Under the pieces are notes generated by a model. That model was not told where the DNA came from and did no database searches. It saw only the letters and a list, made by a program, of their open reading frames with translations. From a virus: DNA of 23,889 nucleotides. Where the stretch lies: positions 1 through 23,889 of IMG/VR virus record IMGVR_UViG_3300021378_000164. One strand, given 5' to 3'. Shown piece by piece: positions 1-8,329 of this stretch. A program made the translations under genes and the position numbers. Each line of letters starts with the position of its first letter. Position 1 is the stretch's first letter.

Positions 1-3000
1 GAATGGCCTGAAGAATTCTTGTATTGGCAATATCACATTAACGTTAAACCATTCAGATACAGAGGACCATACTTCTGTAAATTTATTCCAAGCATTTATG
101 AATGCCTCTCCTAGTAACTGGACTATTCCCACTCCAACTGCTGCGATTGCCTTTAATATTGGATTATTGATAATTGCCTGAACAACATTATTATCAAACC
201 AAGACAAGAAGTTTTCCCATGCCGTTTGATACCAAGTTGTAGGATCTTCTTCAGCACCATCTCCAGCGCCACCTTCTTTTAATGCCGCTTCAGCAGCAGC
301 CAAGGCTAAAAGTGCTGCTTCAAGTTGAGCTTCAAGATCGGATATCTTTTTGGGATCTCTTGTTCCAGCAGTTCCTCCACCTCCGCCACCACCGCCGCTT
401 GAAAGATTTGCCATTTCTTTTTTGGCAGCAAGGATCTGAAGCTCTTGTTCTAAATACTTCTTTCTGTCTGCAAATTCAAGCTTTTGCTTATCAATTGCAA
501 TCTGAATATCCCCATTAATATCTTCCAGAAGTGTTTTTTGATCTCCAAGCTTTGTTATTTTATCTTCATATGGCTTCATATCTGCCTGAATAGCTTTAAT
601 TGCTAATTCTTTTGCATAGATAGTGTTGTTTATTGAATCAATTTGTGGAGCATAGTTATCAATAATATCCTTGTATGGCTGAGTTTTTGCATCACGCAAC
701 TCTTGCTGCTTGGTTATTTCACGATCAGCTTCTGCTATTGCGTCTCCAGCAGCCTGAACTCTAAGCCTATAAGAGTCCTCTATTAAGAATTTTTGATACT
801 CTTGTGCATCTATTTGCTTCTGTATTGATTCAAGACCTGCATCAATAGCATCTCTTTCATCATTGATTAAGTCTTTTCTGTCTTCAATAAGTTTTTGTTG
901 ATCTTTTAGAGAATCTTTTTGTGCATCAAAAGCATCCTGTTGAGTGTTTACTGCTTGATCTGCTGCCTCTTGCTTCATTTCATTGGCTGCAGCAGTTGCA
1001 GCATAAATATCTCCCTCAGCCAAAGCTTGAGTCAGTCCAAGCCTATTCTTTTGTTGGCGAGCAATATTTTCATTTATCTTTTGTACCTTGGATAAAGCAT
1101 CGCTTTGATCATCAAGGTATCCTATTTGATCATCAAGTGCTTTTGATTGTACGTCAAGAGCTTTTTCTTCATTGTCAAGCGCTTCAAGCCTTGGCTTAGC
1201 AGTTTCTTCAGCAACTCTTTTTTGTCTTTCAAGCAAAGCAATTTGATCTTCATATGGTCTTAATAAGTTGTCTCTTTCTTTTTCAAGGTTTTGAAGAATA
1301 TCCTCTTGAGCTTTTTTCTGCTTTTCAAGTGAATCAAGTATTGGCTTATACTCTCTTTCAATCTCACTAACTGCCTGATTCTGCATATCAATGTCGTGAT
1401 TGATTAAATCTAGCTGATCCTTGTATACAGAAACTTCATCATTGATTGATTTAATTTGACTTTCATAGTCTTTTAATGGACCGTTTTGAATATTTTCAAT
1501 CTCTTCACCAATCATGGTCATTGCATATTCTGCTTCTGCAATTGAGTCAAGTGGTAGTTCTAGTTCTCCAACAGTGATACTGGTCTGACCCAATCTTCTT
1601 TGAAGAGTTTTATCAAACATATCCTCTGCCTTACGATCAATCTTAATTTCCTTAATCGTAATAGATGCCTGCTCATCTCTGATAGCATTTTCTCTGTCAG
1701 CAAATGGATCTTTTGTTCCTCCACCTGATGTGTCCTTACCCTTTTTCCCTGATGGCTTAGCTTTTTCTCTTGCCAATGCTGCTTCTATTCTTGCAATATC
1801 TCTTTTAGCTCCAGTAACTGCGGCCTGTGCTGCTGCAAGATCTTCTAGCTTTGATCTTACCTCGTCTGCAGTCATTCCAGCAGCCTGCATTTGCTGAATA
1901 AATCCACCCATGTCTATGCCTTGGGCTCGCAAAGATAAAATATCGAATGCGATTCCAGCATCAGTAATTGAATTTATAGTTGATTCTGATTGTGGATATA
2001 GGTCTATCATTTGCTGCTTCATTATTTCAAGACCTTGATTATTTGGGAGAGATGACAATTGCTGTTCTATTGATGCCATTCCTGCATTAAACTTTTTGGC
2101 CCCAATCTCTCCATTTACAAATTGAGCACTAACAAGGTTCATTGCTGACTGGGTGCTAGTTTTCAATAAATTAAATGCTGAAGATGTTTCAAGGATTGCC
2201 TTCTTCTGCTCATATTGTGGGACTATAGACTTCTTCATAAATTCTGGAAGCATGTCAACTGCTGCCATCCACTTCTTTGCATCATCAATTGCACCTTGAT
2301 CAATTGCCTGATTAAATCCTTGTTCTCCTAAACTCTTAAAGCTAGCCTGTACTCCGTCTACCGCTGGCTGTATGCTATCAGAAAGGAATGAAGCAATGTC
2401 CTTAATTTTTCCTTCATTATCAAAAGACATGGTTATGTCTGATTGTATTGGAACAAAAACATTTTGTTTCCCAGCCTCATTTGCTACCGCCTCAACAATT
2501 CCAACCGCTACGTCTCTTGGAGCACCCCCTGCAAGAAGATCTGCGAACATTGATCTTAGTGCTGCTTCTGCATTTATGTCAGACGCTGCTCCAATAATCC
2601 TAGACTTTTCCTGCATACCCCCATCTTCTTTGACATATGCTTCTGCCTCTTGTGCAACAGTTCTTGCTTCTTCGGTTCCTCCCACCGCTGTCGTAATTTG
2701 TTGGAAACCACTGGTTCTTTCTGTAAACCCAAATTTCTCTGCTATAGATTTTAGTTGATCTCCTGCTACCTTAGCCGATTCTCCTAAGTCTCTTACCTTA
2801 TCTCCTGCATTCTTAAATGCAAAGCCAAAGAGGGCCAAGGCTGAAATTACTGCAATTATTATACTTGCAAGTTGACCAAATCCAGGAACAAGGTTTACAA
2901 TTCCTGCAGCAAATCTAACTAATGCTGGAAACAATCTTCCAATTGCTGGAAGAAGCCTTCCAAACAATGCAGTAACTTTTCCTAGTGGTCTCAATAACTT

Positions 3001-6000
3001 AGAAAACATTCTTGCTGTTTTCCCTACTTTATTTCCTTTTAACATACTTGCAGCTAATGCAGCATCAGCCCCAGTTGATACTGCTGAAGACACTCCTTGT
3101 CCTGCTGCCTTTAATCCAGAGCTTACAGCTAAAGCTGTTAGTGCTGCACCAAATTTTTTCAATGCATCACCAATAATCTTAACTCTAAGTATTGCATCAA
3201 ACGCAGACAGAGCGGCGCTGGCAATAAAGAATTTATTGGCGATATCCCCTATTGGTCCAGGCAAGAACGACATAGCCATAGTTAGTCCATCAAGAGCATA
3301 TAGGGTTGATCTAAATCCACCAAGACCTTTTTTCTTTTGTGATGTTTCAAGAGCTGTTGCCTCTGCATTATTAATATGAGCATTTGCATCAATGTTTGAG
3401 GCAATAGTGTCTTTTTCATTTGCAATGGCTGCCATGGCTGCTGAATCAGCTAGCTCATCCATCTGAGAGGTTGCTCCAGAAATTGATGGTCCGCCTGGTT
3501 CTCCTGGTCCTCCAATGAGCACTGCCCCCCTAGAAACACTTGGAGGCAGAATGGTCTCCTCCATTCCTTGATTTATTCCTTGACCAATCCAGTTGCCAAG
3601 TTGATATGACCAAGGTGGTGGGGAAGCAGCGTTTGCATTTGATAAAACTTCTCTCTCAATATTAGATCCAGGGTTTCCCTCATCTATTCCTTCATTTATT
3701 GCTGCTGCTATCCTTATTCCTGATTCCCGATATTGCCTACTATCCAAAGTTTCAGTAAAACCTTCTCCTGCTGGAGCACTTTCTCTAACCCCTCCCACTG
3801 CTGTTACGGCTGTGGCTTGATATCCAGTTCTTGCTATAGTTCCAAGTCTTGTTTTGACATTTGCCCCTGCGCTAAGACCTCCAGCGGCTAATGAAAGCTC
3901 TTCATCTAATCTTGCAATAGATACATAAACCTTTTCTGCCTCAGCAGTAATTGGATGAATCTCTCTTGCCAATTTATCAATTTCTTCTTCCACCTGAGTC
4001 TGAGAAAGACCAGTTTCTTTCATAATTCTTTCAACATCTTCTGCGGCAAGAGTTATACCCTTTACTCTGTTAAGATAGTTGTTCATTGCTCCAAGGTCTG
4101 GAGTAAGATTGGCTAGGTCTGTCCAATCTCTATCTACTCTTTCTCCAGCATCATTTATTACCTGAAGATGAGATGCCTGAGTATTTGTTAGATTTCTCAT
4201 CTTTTCGCTATCTTGAGCAATTTCAGGCCAAACGGAAGCGACTTGGCTTTGGATTGCCTCAATCTCTGCTTGCTTGGTCGTCCATTGCATATCTGATCTT
4301 TCGCCTTGACGTATAATACTTGTGGGAGCCCCAGTCTTCTGTTGAGATGTAGCAAGAGAAGATATTTCGGGTATTCCACTAACTACTTCATCAATTCTTA
4401 CAGCTGTCACTTCAACATCATCGGTCATACTCTCTAGCACTCTGACAAATCTTTCCAGAGCACTAGTACCCATTTCTGATGCAGCTTGCAACCTTCTTTG
4501 AATTGCTTCTTGAACCTTTTGTGTATTACGATCTGGCAAGTTTAGATTTACCGACCCACCTCCAGGAATGGGGATGTTTCTCCCCTTTGCGTATCCAGCA
4601 ATATTTCCATTATTCATGGCCTCTAAAATTGGACCATATTTTTCGGATGCATCTTTATTAATTACAAATTCTCCAGGCATTAACAGTGCTGGCTCTGAAT
4701 CACTATTTCCACTACCGCCTACTTTTCCTCCAGTAGCCATCTTTCTTGGCACTCTTCCTAGCATAAGCCCCTGTGGTGATGATGCTCCTGCCGATGCCAT
4801 AGATCGTCCATATCTATTATAAGCTTCTGCTAAGGCATCAATTGCTTCTCTATTTACAAGAGCACTTCTTGTTAATCCAGAAATCTTTTCATCAATGGTT
4901 GAGGCTGCTGCAGAAGCTTCAAGTTCTGCTTGAGTTAAGAATCCAAAAGACTGTTCCATGGGTCCAGTAGATCCAACAATCTTTCCTACCATTCTTTGAT
5001 AGGTTCCTCGTATTAAGTCAAATCCCTTTATCATATTTCCAAGACCGTTAGCTATTAGACCAATTCCCATAAGGAAGACTGGGGCTACCCCAGCAAGCAA
5101 CGCAATTACGGCTGTTATGGCAACTTGTATTCCATTTGGCATTGAATTAAACACTTCTAAAACTTTTGTTGCTGCATCAACAATTGGTGTCAAAACCTTT
5201 AAGAAGATTTCTCCAATTGGAGCTATTGCAATCTTTAATCTTTCTACCGCCCCTTGAAATCTAACCCCAACTGCATCAGAAACTGCTCCAAGTTCTTTGT
5301 CTGATAATGCAGCAAGTTGAGAAACATCTTGACCCATAAGCTCAAGAACTCTTGAAGCTTGAGAGCCATCCTTTACGATGTTTTCAAATAATGCACCCAT
5401 ACGAGCAAACTGGAATTTACCAAAAACCTGAGCAAGGGTTTGCTGACGACTTAAATCATCAAGAGAATTAATAGCAAGAGCAAACGCTTGGACTGTTCCC
5501 ATCAAGTCTCCGCGATTTGCATTTACAATTGTATCTATGTTTATGCCAACAGCCTCTAATTGTTCTTTTGCCTGCTTTGTTGGATTAATTAATGATGCGA
5601 GACCAGACTTTAGTGCGTTAGCACCCTCAGCAGCATTGACCCCATTTTCTCTCATTGCAGCAAGGAATGCCGAAAGATCTTTTACGTCTCCACCAAGACC
5701 CTTAATGACTGTAGCCGCTCTTGGAATAGATTGGGTAATGTCATCAAGAGAAACAACGGTTTGGTTTTCTACTGCGTTCAAGAAGTCAATAGATCCTGCT
5801 AAATCGGTTGCACTTAACCCAAAGGCAGACTGCAGAGCGATTGTTGCATCTAAAGCTTGCTGTTGATCAATCTGACCAAGTGTTGCCAACCTTGTTGCTT
5901 CTGTGGTTGCTGCAAGCAGATCTGCACCCTGAGCACCTGTTGCCGCTGCCTTGGCTGCCATCTCCATTGTCTGTGAAGCAGAAATACCATACTTGGTAAA

Positions 6001-6750
6001 TTCAACGCCAAGACCCTTGATCTGCTCAAGCATTGCGTCTGTTTCAGCAATTGGAGTAAACGCATCTCCATAAACTCTTCTAAAACTTACCGCTTGCTTT
6101 TCAAGATCCATGAATACTTTGGATGCCAAGCCACCAAAAATAGTTAATGGTATGGTGAATCCAACCATCAACTGACGACCAGCCCATTGAGTATTTTTAC
6201 CCCAGTTTACAAGATGGGTTGAACCCTGCCTAAGCAATTGATTAAAGATTTGCTGCTTCTGTGCTGCCATGGCAAGATCCGTTGCCATTCCTTGTGGAAG
6301 TACTTCTGGTCTTACTGCCAGAACCTTCTGCATACCATTGACTTCTTTTCCAAGAGCAAGGTATCTAGTAGAAAGTGTTTTTACTCTTTCTTCTGCCGTG
6401 GCATTTATTGTATTTAGTTCTTTGGTAAAAGACTTACCAAAAGTTTTTGTGGATGCCATCCCATATCTGAAATATTCTCCAAAGCTTAGCTTTCCCTTTT
6501 CTAGGGATGAGGAGAACCTTCCAACATCTGTTTGGATGGTTTTTATTTGTGTAGAAAATTGGCCAATATCCCCAATTTGTTGTTGGAGTATTTTTGTGTT
6601 AGAGGCTAGGGAAGCCCTCATTGAGTCATTCGTTGAAACTATAGAGCTATTAAACTTTGATATTTGTGCCTCAAGTGTACGCAGTTGCGCTACGGCTGAT
6701 GCCGTATCAATATCAATTTGTATATTAGCTCTTACAGTATCTTCAGCCAT
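1..6750 (-). CDS. Phage tail tape measure protein (TP901 type), 3' end beyond window
   Basis: The frame is open without a stop from the ATG at 6750 to base 1, giving 2250 codons; the C-terminus lies outside the window. The start has AGGTG (6758-6762) seven bases upstream. Residues about 213-403 match the TP901-type tape measure core, including TKYGISASQTMEMAAKAA and SGLASLINPTKQAKEQL. Near residue 687 is the phage tape measure motif LMPGEFVINKDA. Hydrophobic stretches lie near residues 542-570, 1145-1185, 1280-1308 and 2193-2222. A very long charged coiled-coil region rich in D, Q, K, E and L covers about 1640-2107, followed by a run of eight glycines. Tape measures set tail length and are ejected into the cell on infection. 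At roughly 1.5 angstrom per residue, 2250 residues imply a tail over 300 nm (inference). Position after the tail chaperones agrees. I spot-checked the frame at seven places and found no frameshift. Confidence 0.95.
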   Translation of the reverse strand, partial: MAEDTVRANIQIDIDTASAVAQLRTLEAQISKFNSSIVSTNDSMRASLASNTKILQQQIGDIGQFSTQIKTIQTDVGRFSSSLEKGKLSFGEYFRYGMASTKTFGKSFTKELNTINATAEERVKTLSTRYLALGKEVNGMQKVLAVRPEVLPQGMATDLAMAAQKQQIFNQLLRQGSTHLVNWGKNTQWAGRQLMVGFTIPLTIFGGLASKVFMDLEKQAVSFRRVYGDAFTPIAETDAMLEQIKGLGVEFTKYGISASQTMEMAAKAAATGAQGADLLAATTEATRLATLGQIDQQQALDATIALQSAFGLSATDLAGSIDFLNAVENQTVVSLDDITQSIPRAATVIKGLGGDVKDLSAFLAAMRENGVNAAEGANALKSGLASLINPTKQAKEQLEAVGINIDTIVNANRGDLMGTVQAFALAINSLDDLSRQQTLAQVFGKFQFARMGALFENIVKDGSQASRVLELMGQDVSQLAALSDKELGAVSDAVGVRFQGAVERLKIAIAPIGEIFLKVLTPIVDAATKVLEVFNSMPNGIQVAITAVIALLAGVAPVFLMGIGLIANGLGNMIKGFDLIRGTYQRMVGKIVGSTGPMEQSFGFLTQAELEASAAASTIDEKISGLTRSALVNREAIDALAEAYNRYGRSMASAGASSPQGLMLGRVPRKMATGGKVGGSGNSDSEPALLMPGEFVINKDASEKYGPILEAMNNGNIAGYAKGRNIPIPGGGSVNLNLPDRNTQKVQEAIQRRLQAASEMGTSALERFVRVLESMTDDVEVTAVRIDEVVSGIPEISSLATSQQKTGAPTSIIRQGERSDMQWTTKQAEIEAIQSQVASVWPEIAQDSEKMRNLTNTQASHLQVINDAGERVDRDWTDLANLTPDLGAMNNYLNRVKGITLAAEDVERIMKETGLSQTQVEEEIDKLAREIHPITAEAEKVYVSIARLDEELSLAAGGLSAGANVKTRLGTIARTGYQATAVTAVGGVRESAPAGEGFTETLDSRQYRESGIRIAAAINEGIDEGNPGSNIEREVLSNANAASPPPWSYQLGNWIGQGINQGMEETILPPSVSRGAVLIGGPGEPGGPSISGATSQMDELADSAAMAAIANEKDTIASNIDANAHINNAEATALETSQKKKGLGGFRSTLYALDGLTMAMSFLPGPIGDIANKFFIASAALSAFDAILRVKIIGDALKKFGAALTALAVSSGLKAAGQGVSSAVSTGADAALAASMLKGNKVGKTARMFSKLLRPLGKVTALFGRLLPAIGRLFPALVRFAAGIVNLVPGFGQLASIIIAVISALALFGFAFKNAGDKVRDLGESAKVAGDQLKSIAEKFGFTERTSGFQQITTAVGGTEEARTVAQEAEAYVKEDGGMQEKSRIIGAASDINAEAALRSMFADLLAGGAPRDVAVGIVEAVANEAGKQNVFVPIQSDITMSFDNEGKIKDIASFLSDSIQPAVDGVQASFKSLGEQGFNQAIDQGAIDDAKKWMAAVDMLPEFMKKSIVPQYEQKKAILETSSAFNLLKTSTQSAMNLVSAQFVNGEIGAKKFNAGMASIEQQLSSLPNNQGLEIMKQQMIDLYPQSESTINSITDAGIAFDILSLRAQGIDMGGFIQQMQAAGMTADEVRSKLEDLAAAQAAVTGAKRDIARIEAALAREKAKPSGKKGKDTSGGGTKDPFADRENAIRDEQASITIKEIKIDRKAEDMFDKTLQRRLGQTSITVGELELPLDSIAEAEYAMTMIGEEIENIQNGPLKDYESQIKSINDEVSVYKDQLDLINHDIDMQNQAVSEIEREYKPILDSLEKQKKAQEDILQNLEKERDNLLRPYEDQIALLERQKRVAEETAKPRLEALDNEEKALDVQSKALDDQIGYLDDQSDALSKVQKINENIARQQKNRLGLTQALAEGDIYAATAAANEMKQEAADQAVNTQQDAFDAQKDSLKDQQKLIEDRKDLINDERDAIDAGLESIQKQIDAQEYQKFLIEDSYRLRVQAAGDAIAEADREITKQQELRDAKTQPYKDIIDNYAPQIDSINNTIYAKELAIKAIQADMKPYEDKITKLGDQKTLLEDINGDIQIAIDKQKLEFADRKKYLEQELQILAAKKEMANLSSGGGGGGGGTAGTRDPKKISDLEAQLEAALLALAAAEAALKEGGAGDGAEEDPTTWYQTAWENFLSWFDNNVVQAIINNPILKAIAAVGVGIVQLLGEAFINAWNKFTEVWSSVSEWFNVNVILPIQEFFRPF

Positions 6751-6769
6751 CCATTAGCACCTATTATTA

Positions 6770-6775
6770 ATTATA
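6770..6775 (-). promoter_or_regulatory. TATAAT box before the tape measure gene
   Basis: TATAAT lies 19 bases upstream of the tape measure ATG, in the 27-base gap after the second chaperone frame. The two bases before it are TG with no spacer base, so it is not a textbook extended -10. A start about seven bases downstream would give a leader of roughly 13 bases that begins near the AGGTG Shine-Dalgarno. No -35 hexamer is obvious. Confidence 0.35.
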
Positions 6776-6777
6776 CA

Positions 6778-7170
6778 CTAACCAAAAGGATTTTTAACGT
6801 TGTTGCCACTGGAATATTCTAATCCGTTTCCTATTCCAAATCCTTTTTGTTTTGCTGTTTGTCCTTGCAAAGAAACGATATCGTTAGAGTCAGTTACCTT
6901 ACCTCCACTAAACGCCCTCGCCTTAAGATCTTCCCATTCTTTTTGAGGATCTTTACTGCTTCCCTTATCTATATCTACTCCCTGCATAGCAGCAAGAAAC
7001 TTTCTATTTGTATTGTCTTCTTCTATTTTTGCGATGAGGATAGCAGATAGCTCTGGCATAGATATGGAGTCTTCAAGTTCTTCATAACTTTTCCAGATTC
7101 CCAAGAGCATGGCTCTTGATTCTAGGTCAACAAGATCTAGCTCTGACCAAGGCTCCCCACCGCTGCTACG
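6778..7170 (-). CDS. Tail assembly chaperone, downstream frame read by -1 frameshift (gpT-like)
   Basis: This frame is the second half of the tail assembly chaperone pair. An internal ATG at 7110 would give only 110 aa, but the frame stays open upstream and encodes a conserved-looking lead-in (EPWSELDLVDLESRAMLL) across the overlap with the first chaperone. It is entered from the first frame at GGGAAAC (7170-7176). The fusion product would hold residues 1-101 of the first protein plus about 130 residues from here, 231 aa in all. By analogy with lambda gpG/gpGT, the extension would bind the tape measure or recruit tail tube subunits; it is not part of the virion. There is no good Shine-Dalgarno before the ATG at 7110, which favours frameshifting over independent initiation. 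The end of the protein (FGIGNGLEYSSGNNV) looks disordered. Confidence 0.85.
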   Translation of the reverse strand, partial: RSSGGEPWSELDLVDLESRAMLLGIWKSYEELEDSISMPELSAILIAKIEEDNTNRKFLAAMQGVDIDKGSSKDPQKEWEDLKARAFSGGKVTDSNDIVSLQGQTAKQKGFGIGNGLEYSSGNNVKNPFG

Positions 7171-7472
7171 TTTCCCTGATCATCAAGCTTAATTCCCGCT
7201 GCTGCTTCTACAACCTTGTAGACGCTAGGGAGGTCAATTTCATCTTCAAGCTTTGCACGATCAACTGCAAGATCTGGTGCATATTGCTTCATGGCAATCT
7301 GAACACAGTCAATAAGAACGTCCATTGACTTATCGTTGTTATCTGCTACCTTTGCAATTGATTCAAACTTCTTCATGAATTCACGCAAAAGAGAAATCTT
7401 TAGTGGTCGCATAGAAATCTTTGTTCCATCTAGTAATTCTATTTCAGTTACTTCGTATACTGAGGTTGCCAT
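7137..7472 (-). CDS. Tail assembly chaperone (gpG-like)
   Basis: A 111-aa protein located between the major tail protein and the tape measure, the fixed place of tail assembly chaperones in siphoviruses. It begins MATSVYEVTEIELLDGTKIS and has a short beta N-terminus followed by helices (SLLREFMKKFESIAK), typical for the family. It would coat the tape measure while the tail tube polymerises. The start at 7472 has GAAAGGA a few bases upstream and an extended -10 box about 33 bases upstream. It terminates at TAG 7137-7139, but the GGGAAAC at codons 100-101 lets a fraction of ribosomes slip into the -1 frame and make the longer product. No sequence-level family assignment is possible by eye; the call rests on position, size and the frameshift. 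Confidence 0.88.
   Translation of the reverse strand: MATSVYEVTEIELLDGTKISMRPLKISLLREFMKKFESIAKVADNNDKSMDVLIDCVQIAMKQYAPDLAVDRAKLEDEIDLPSVYKVVEAAAGIKLDDQGNVAAVGSLGQS
7170..7176 (-). promoter_or_regulatory. -1 programmed frameshift slippery site GGGAAAC
   Basis: On the minus strand the bases are G GGA AAC, with GGA and AAC as zero-frame codons 100 and 101 of the first chaperone. This fits the X XXY YYZ rule exactly (X=G, Y=A, Z=C). After a one-base backward slip, both tRNAs re-pair as GGG and AAA, and the new frame is open to 6778. About 52 bases downstream, 7102-7118 form a perfect hairpin (CAAGAGC-CAT-GCTCTTG). That is farther away than usual stimulators, so its part is doubtful. Confidence 0.88.
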
Positions 7473-7504
7473 TTATAGTCCTTTCATTAACTATTGTTGG
7501 AAAT

Positions 7505-7513
7505 ATTATAGCA
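7505..7513 (-). promoter_or_regulatory. Extended -10 promoter TGCTATAAT for the tail chaperone genes
   Basis: TGCTATAAT reads towards the chaperone gene and lies directly after the hairpin that follows the major tail protein gene. The predicted start near 7498 gives a leader of about 26 bases containing the GAAAGGA Shine-Dalgarno. No clear -35 hexamer is visible, which is common for extended -10 promoters. Confidence 0.55.
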
Positions 7514-7516
7514 TGA

Positions 7517-7550
7517 CAAAGACCCCCGCGCAATGCGCTGGGGGCCTCTG
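7517..7550 (-). terminator. GC-rich hairpin after the major tail protein gene
   Basis: The core at 7523-7544 pairs CCCCC with GGGGG and GCGC with GCGC around an ATT loop, with one bulged A. Weaker outer pairs extend it to 7517-7550. In the minus direction the stem is followed by a short T-rich tract (TCTTTGTC) rather than a full U-run, so it may terminate only partly or protect the mRNA 3' end. It would let the tail tube gene be expressed more than the tape measure. Confidence 0.65.
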
Positions 7551-7574
7551 CCTATTAAGTTGTTTTTTGATTTA

Positions 7575-8255
7575 TCAGGTTGTGCTGTTAACTGTACGGT
7601 CAACAATCTTTCCATATGAACCATTGTTTGCAGGTAGCAAACGGAATGAAACCTCAAACATTGAAGCCTCATCACGCTTTGCTGATACTGTAACGTTGTC
7701 AATTGAAAGAGCACGGTAAGCAACGTAAATGCGCTCAATGTATGAGCCTGGATCACAATCACCTGTACCTGGTCCAACTGCAACCAGACCTCTTTCTACT
7801 GGACATTCACCAATAGCACCTGAAGTAAGCTCAAGTACTGAAGCATTTGATACTGTACCACTATCCATTGGTGTGTCTAGTGTTGTATCTGCATCATAGC
7901 TAGCTGCTGGGGCTGCAATTGCAACAAGAAGGTTCTCAAGTGTAGCTTCAGCGAATGCTGTTGCTAGATTAACTTGCATACCTTGCTTGTATAGCTTTGC
8001 AACGTCAAGAAGCTGATCTACCTGAACCTCACCAAAATCTGGCTGGAACTGTAGCTCAAGACCGTTAGTTGTGTAACCAATGTTACGAACTAGGGCTTGA
8101 CCTTCTGTTGAATCAGTAAGTGTTTCGATGTACTGAGTGTCTTCAACAAAGTCTGGGAAGACTACTGTATCTGGATCGAAATCTGCTGATGTTGAAACGA
8201 ACATAGCGGCTGCACCAACAATGATGTTCTTTGAATCTCCGCGTGTATATGCCAT
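7575..8255 (-). CDS. Major tail protein (tail tube)
   Basis: A 226-aa protein, beginning MAYTRGDSKNIIVGAAAMF, with many short beta-prone stretches and few charged helices. Its C-terminal part (SIDNVTVSAKRDEASMFEVSFRLLP) is typical of phage tail tube beta-sandwiches. It lies between the tail terminator and the tail chaperones, which is where the tube protein is found in siphoviruses. The start at 8255 is well supported by GAGGTG eight bases upstream. The gene sits alone between a TATAAT box with a 5' hairpin and a strong 3' hairpin, as expected for a highly expressed structural gene. The family assignment comes from context and protein character rather than a diagnostic motif. Confidence 0.85.
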   Translation of the reverse strand: MAYTRGDSKNIIVGAAAMFVSTSADFDPDTVVFPDFVEDTQYIETLTDSTEGQALVRNIGYTTNGLELQFQPDFGEVQVDQLLDVAKLYKQGMQVNLATAFAEATLENLLVAIAAPAASYDADTTLDTPMDSGTVSNASVLELTSGAIGECPVERGLVAVGPGTGDCDPGSYIERIYVAYRALSIDNVTVSAKRDEASMFEVSFRLLPANNGSYGKIVDRTVNSTT

Positions 8256-8273
8256 ATTTTTTCACCTCTTTTT

Positions 8274-8296
8274 CCATAGTATTTTTATTTCTATGG
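8274..8296 (-). promoter_or_regulatory. Inverted repeat in the leader of the major tail protein gene
   Basis: CCATAG and CTATGG pair perfectly (6 bp) around an 11-base A-rich loop. The repeat lies just upstream of the GAGGTG Shine-Dalgarno and inside the leader expected from the TATAAT at 8315-8320. It could form a 5' stem that stabilises the transcript, or act as an operator in DNA. Confidence 0.4.
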
Positions 8297-8314
8297 GGCG
8301 TTTCCTCAATAACT

Positions 8315-8320
8315 ATTATA
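8315..8320 (-). promoter_or_regulatory. TATAAT box before the major tail protein gene
   Basis: TATAAT preceded directly by CTG, in the 74-base gap upstream of the major tail protein gene. A start near 8308 would give a leader of about 53 bases with the CCATAG/CTATGG stem and the Shine-Dalgarno. The TG lies next to the box without a spacer base, so it only resembles the extended -10 boxes elsewhere in the window. Confidence 0.4.
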
Positions 8321-8329
8321 CAGCATTTT

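Noticed and set aside
2372-2758. Plus-strand frame of 128 aa, and the one at 6269-6757
   Set aside because: Both lie wholly inside the intact tape measure frame, on the opposite strand to every real gene, with no ribosome site or recognisable motif.
7155-7161. GGTGGGG as a frameshift site in the chaperone overlap
   Set aside because: It is in the right frame, but the P-site tRNA would re-pair poorly. GGGAAAC just upstream obeys the slippery rule fully.
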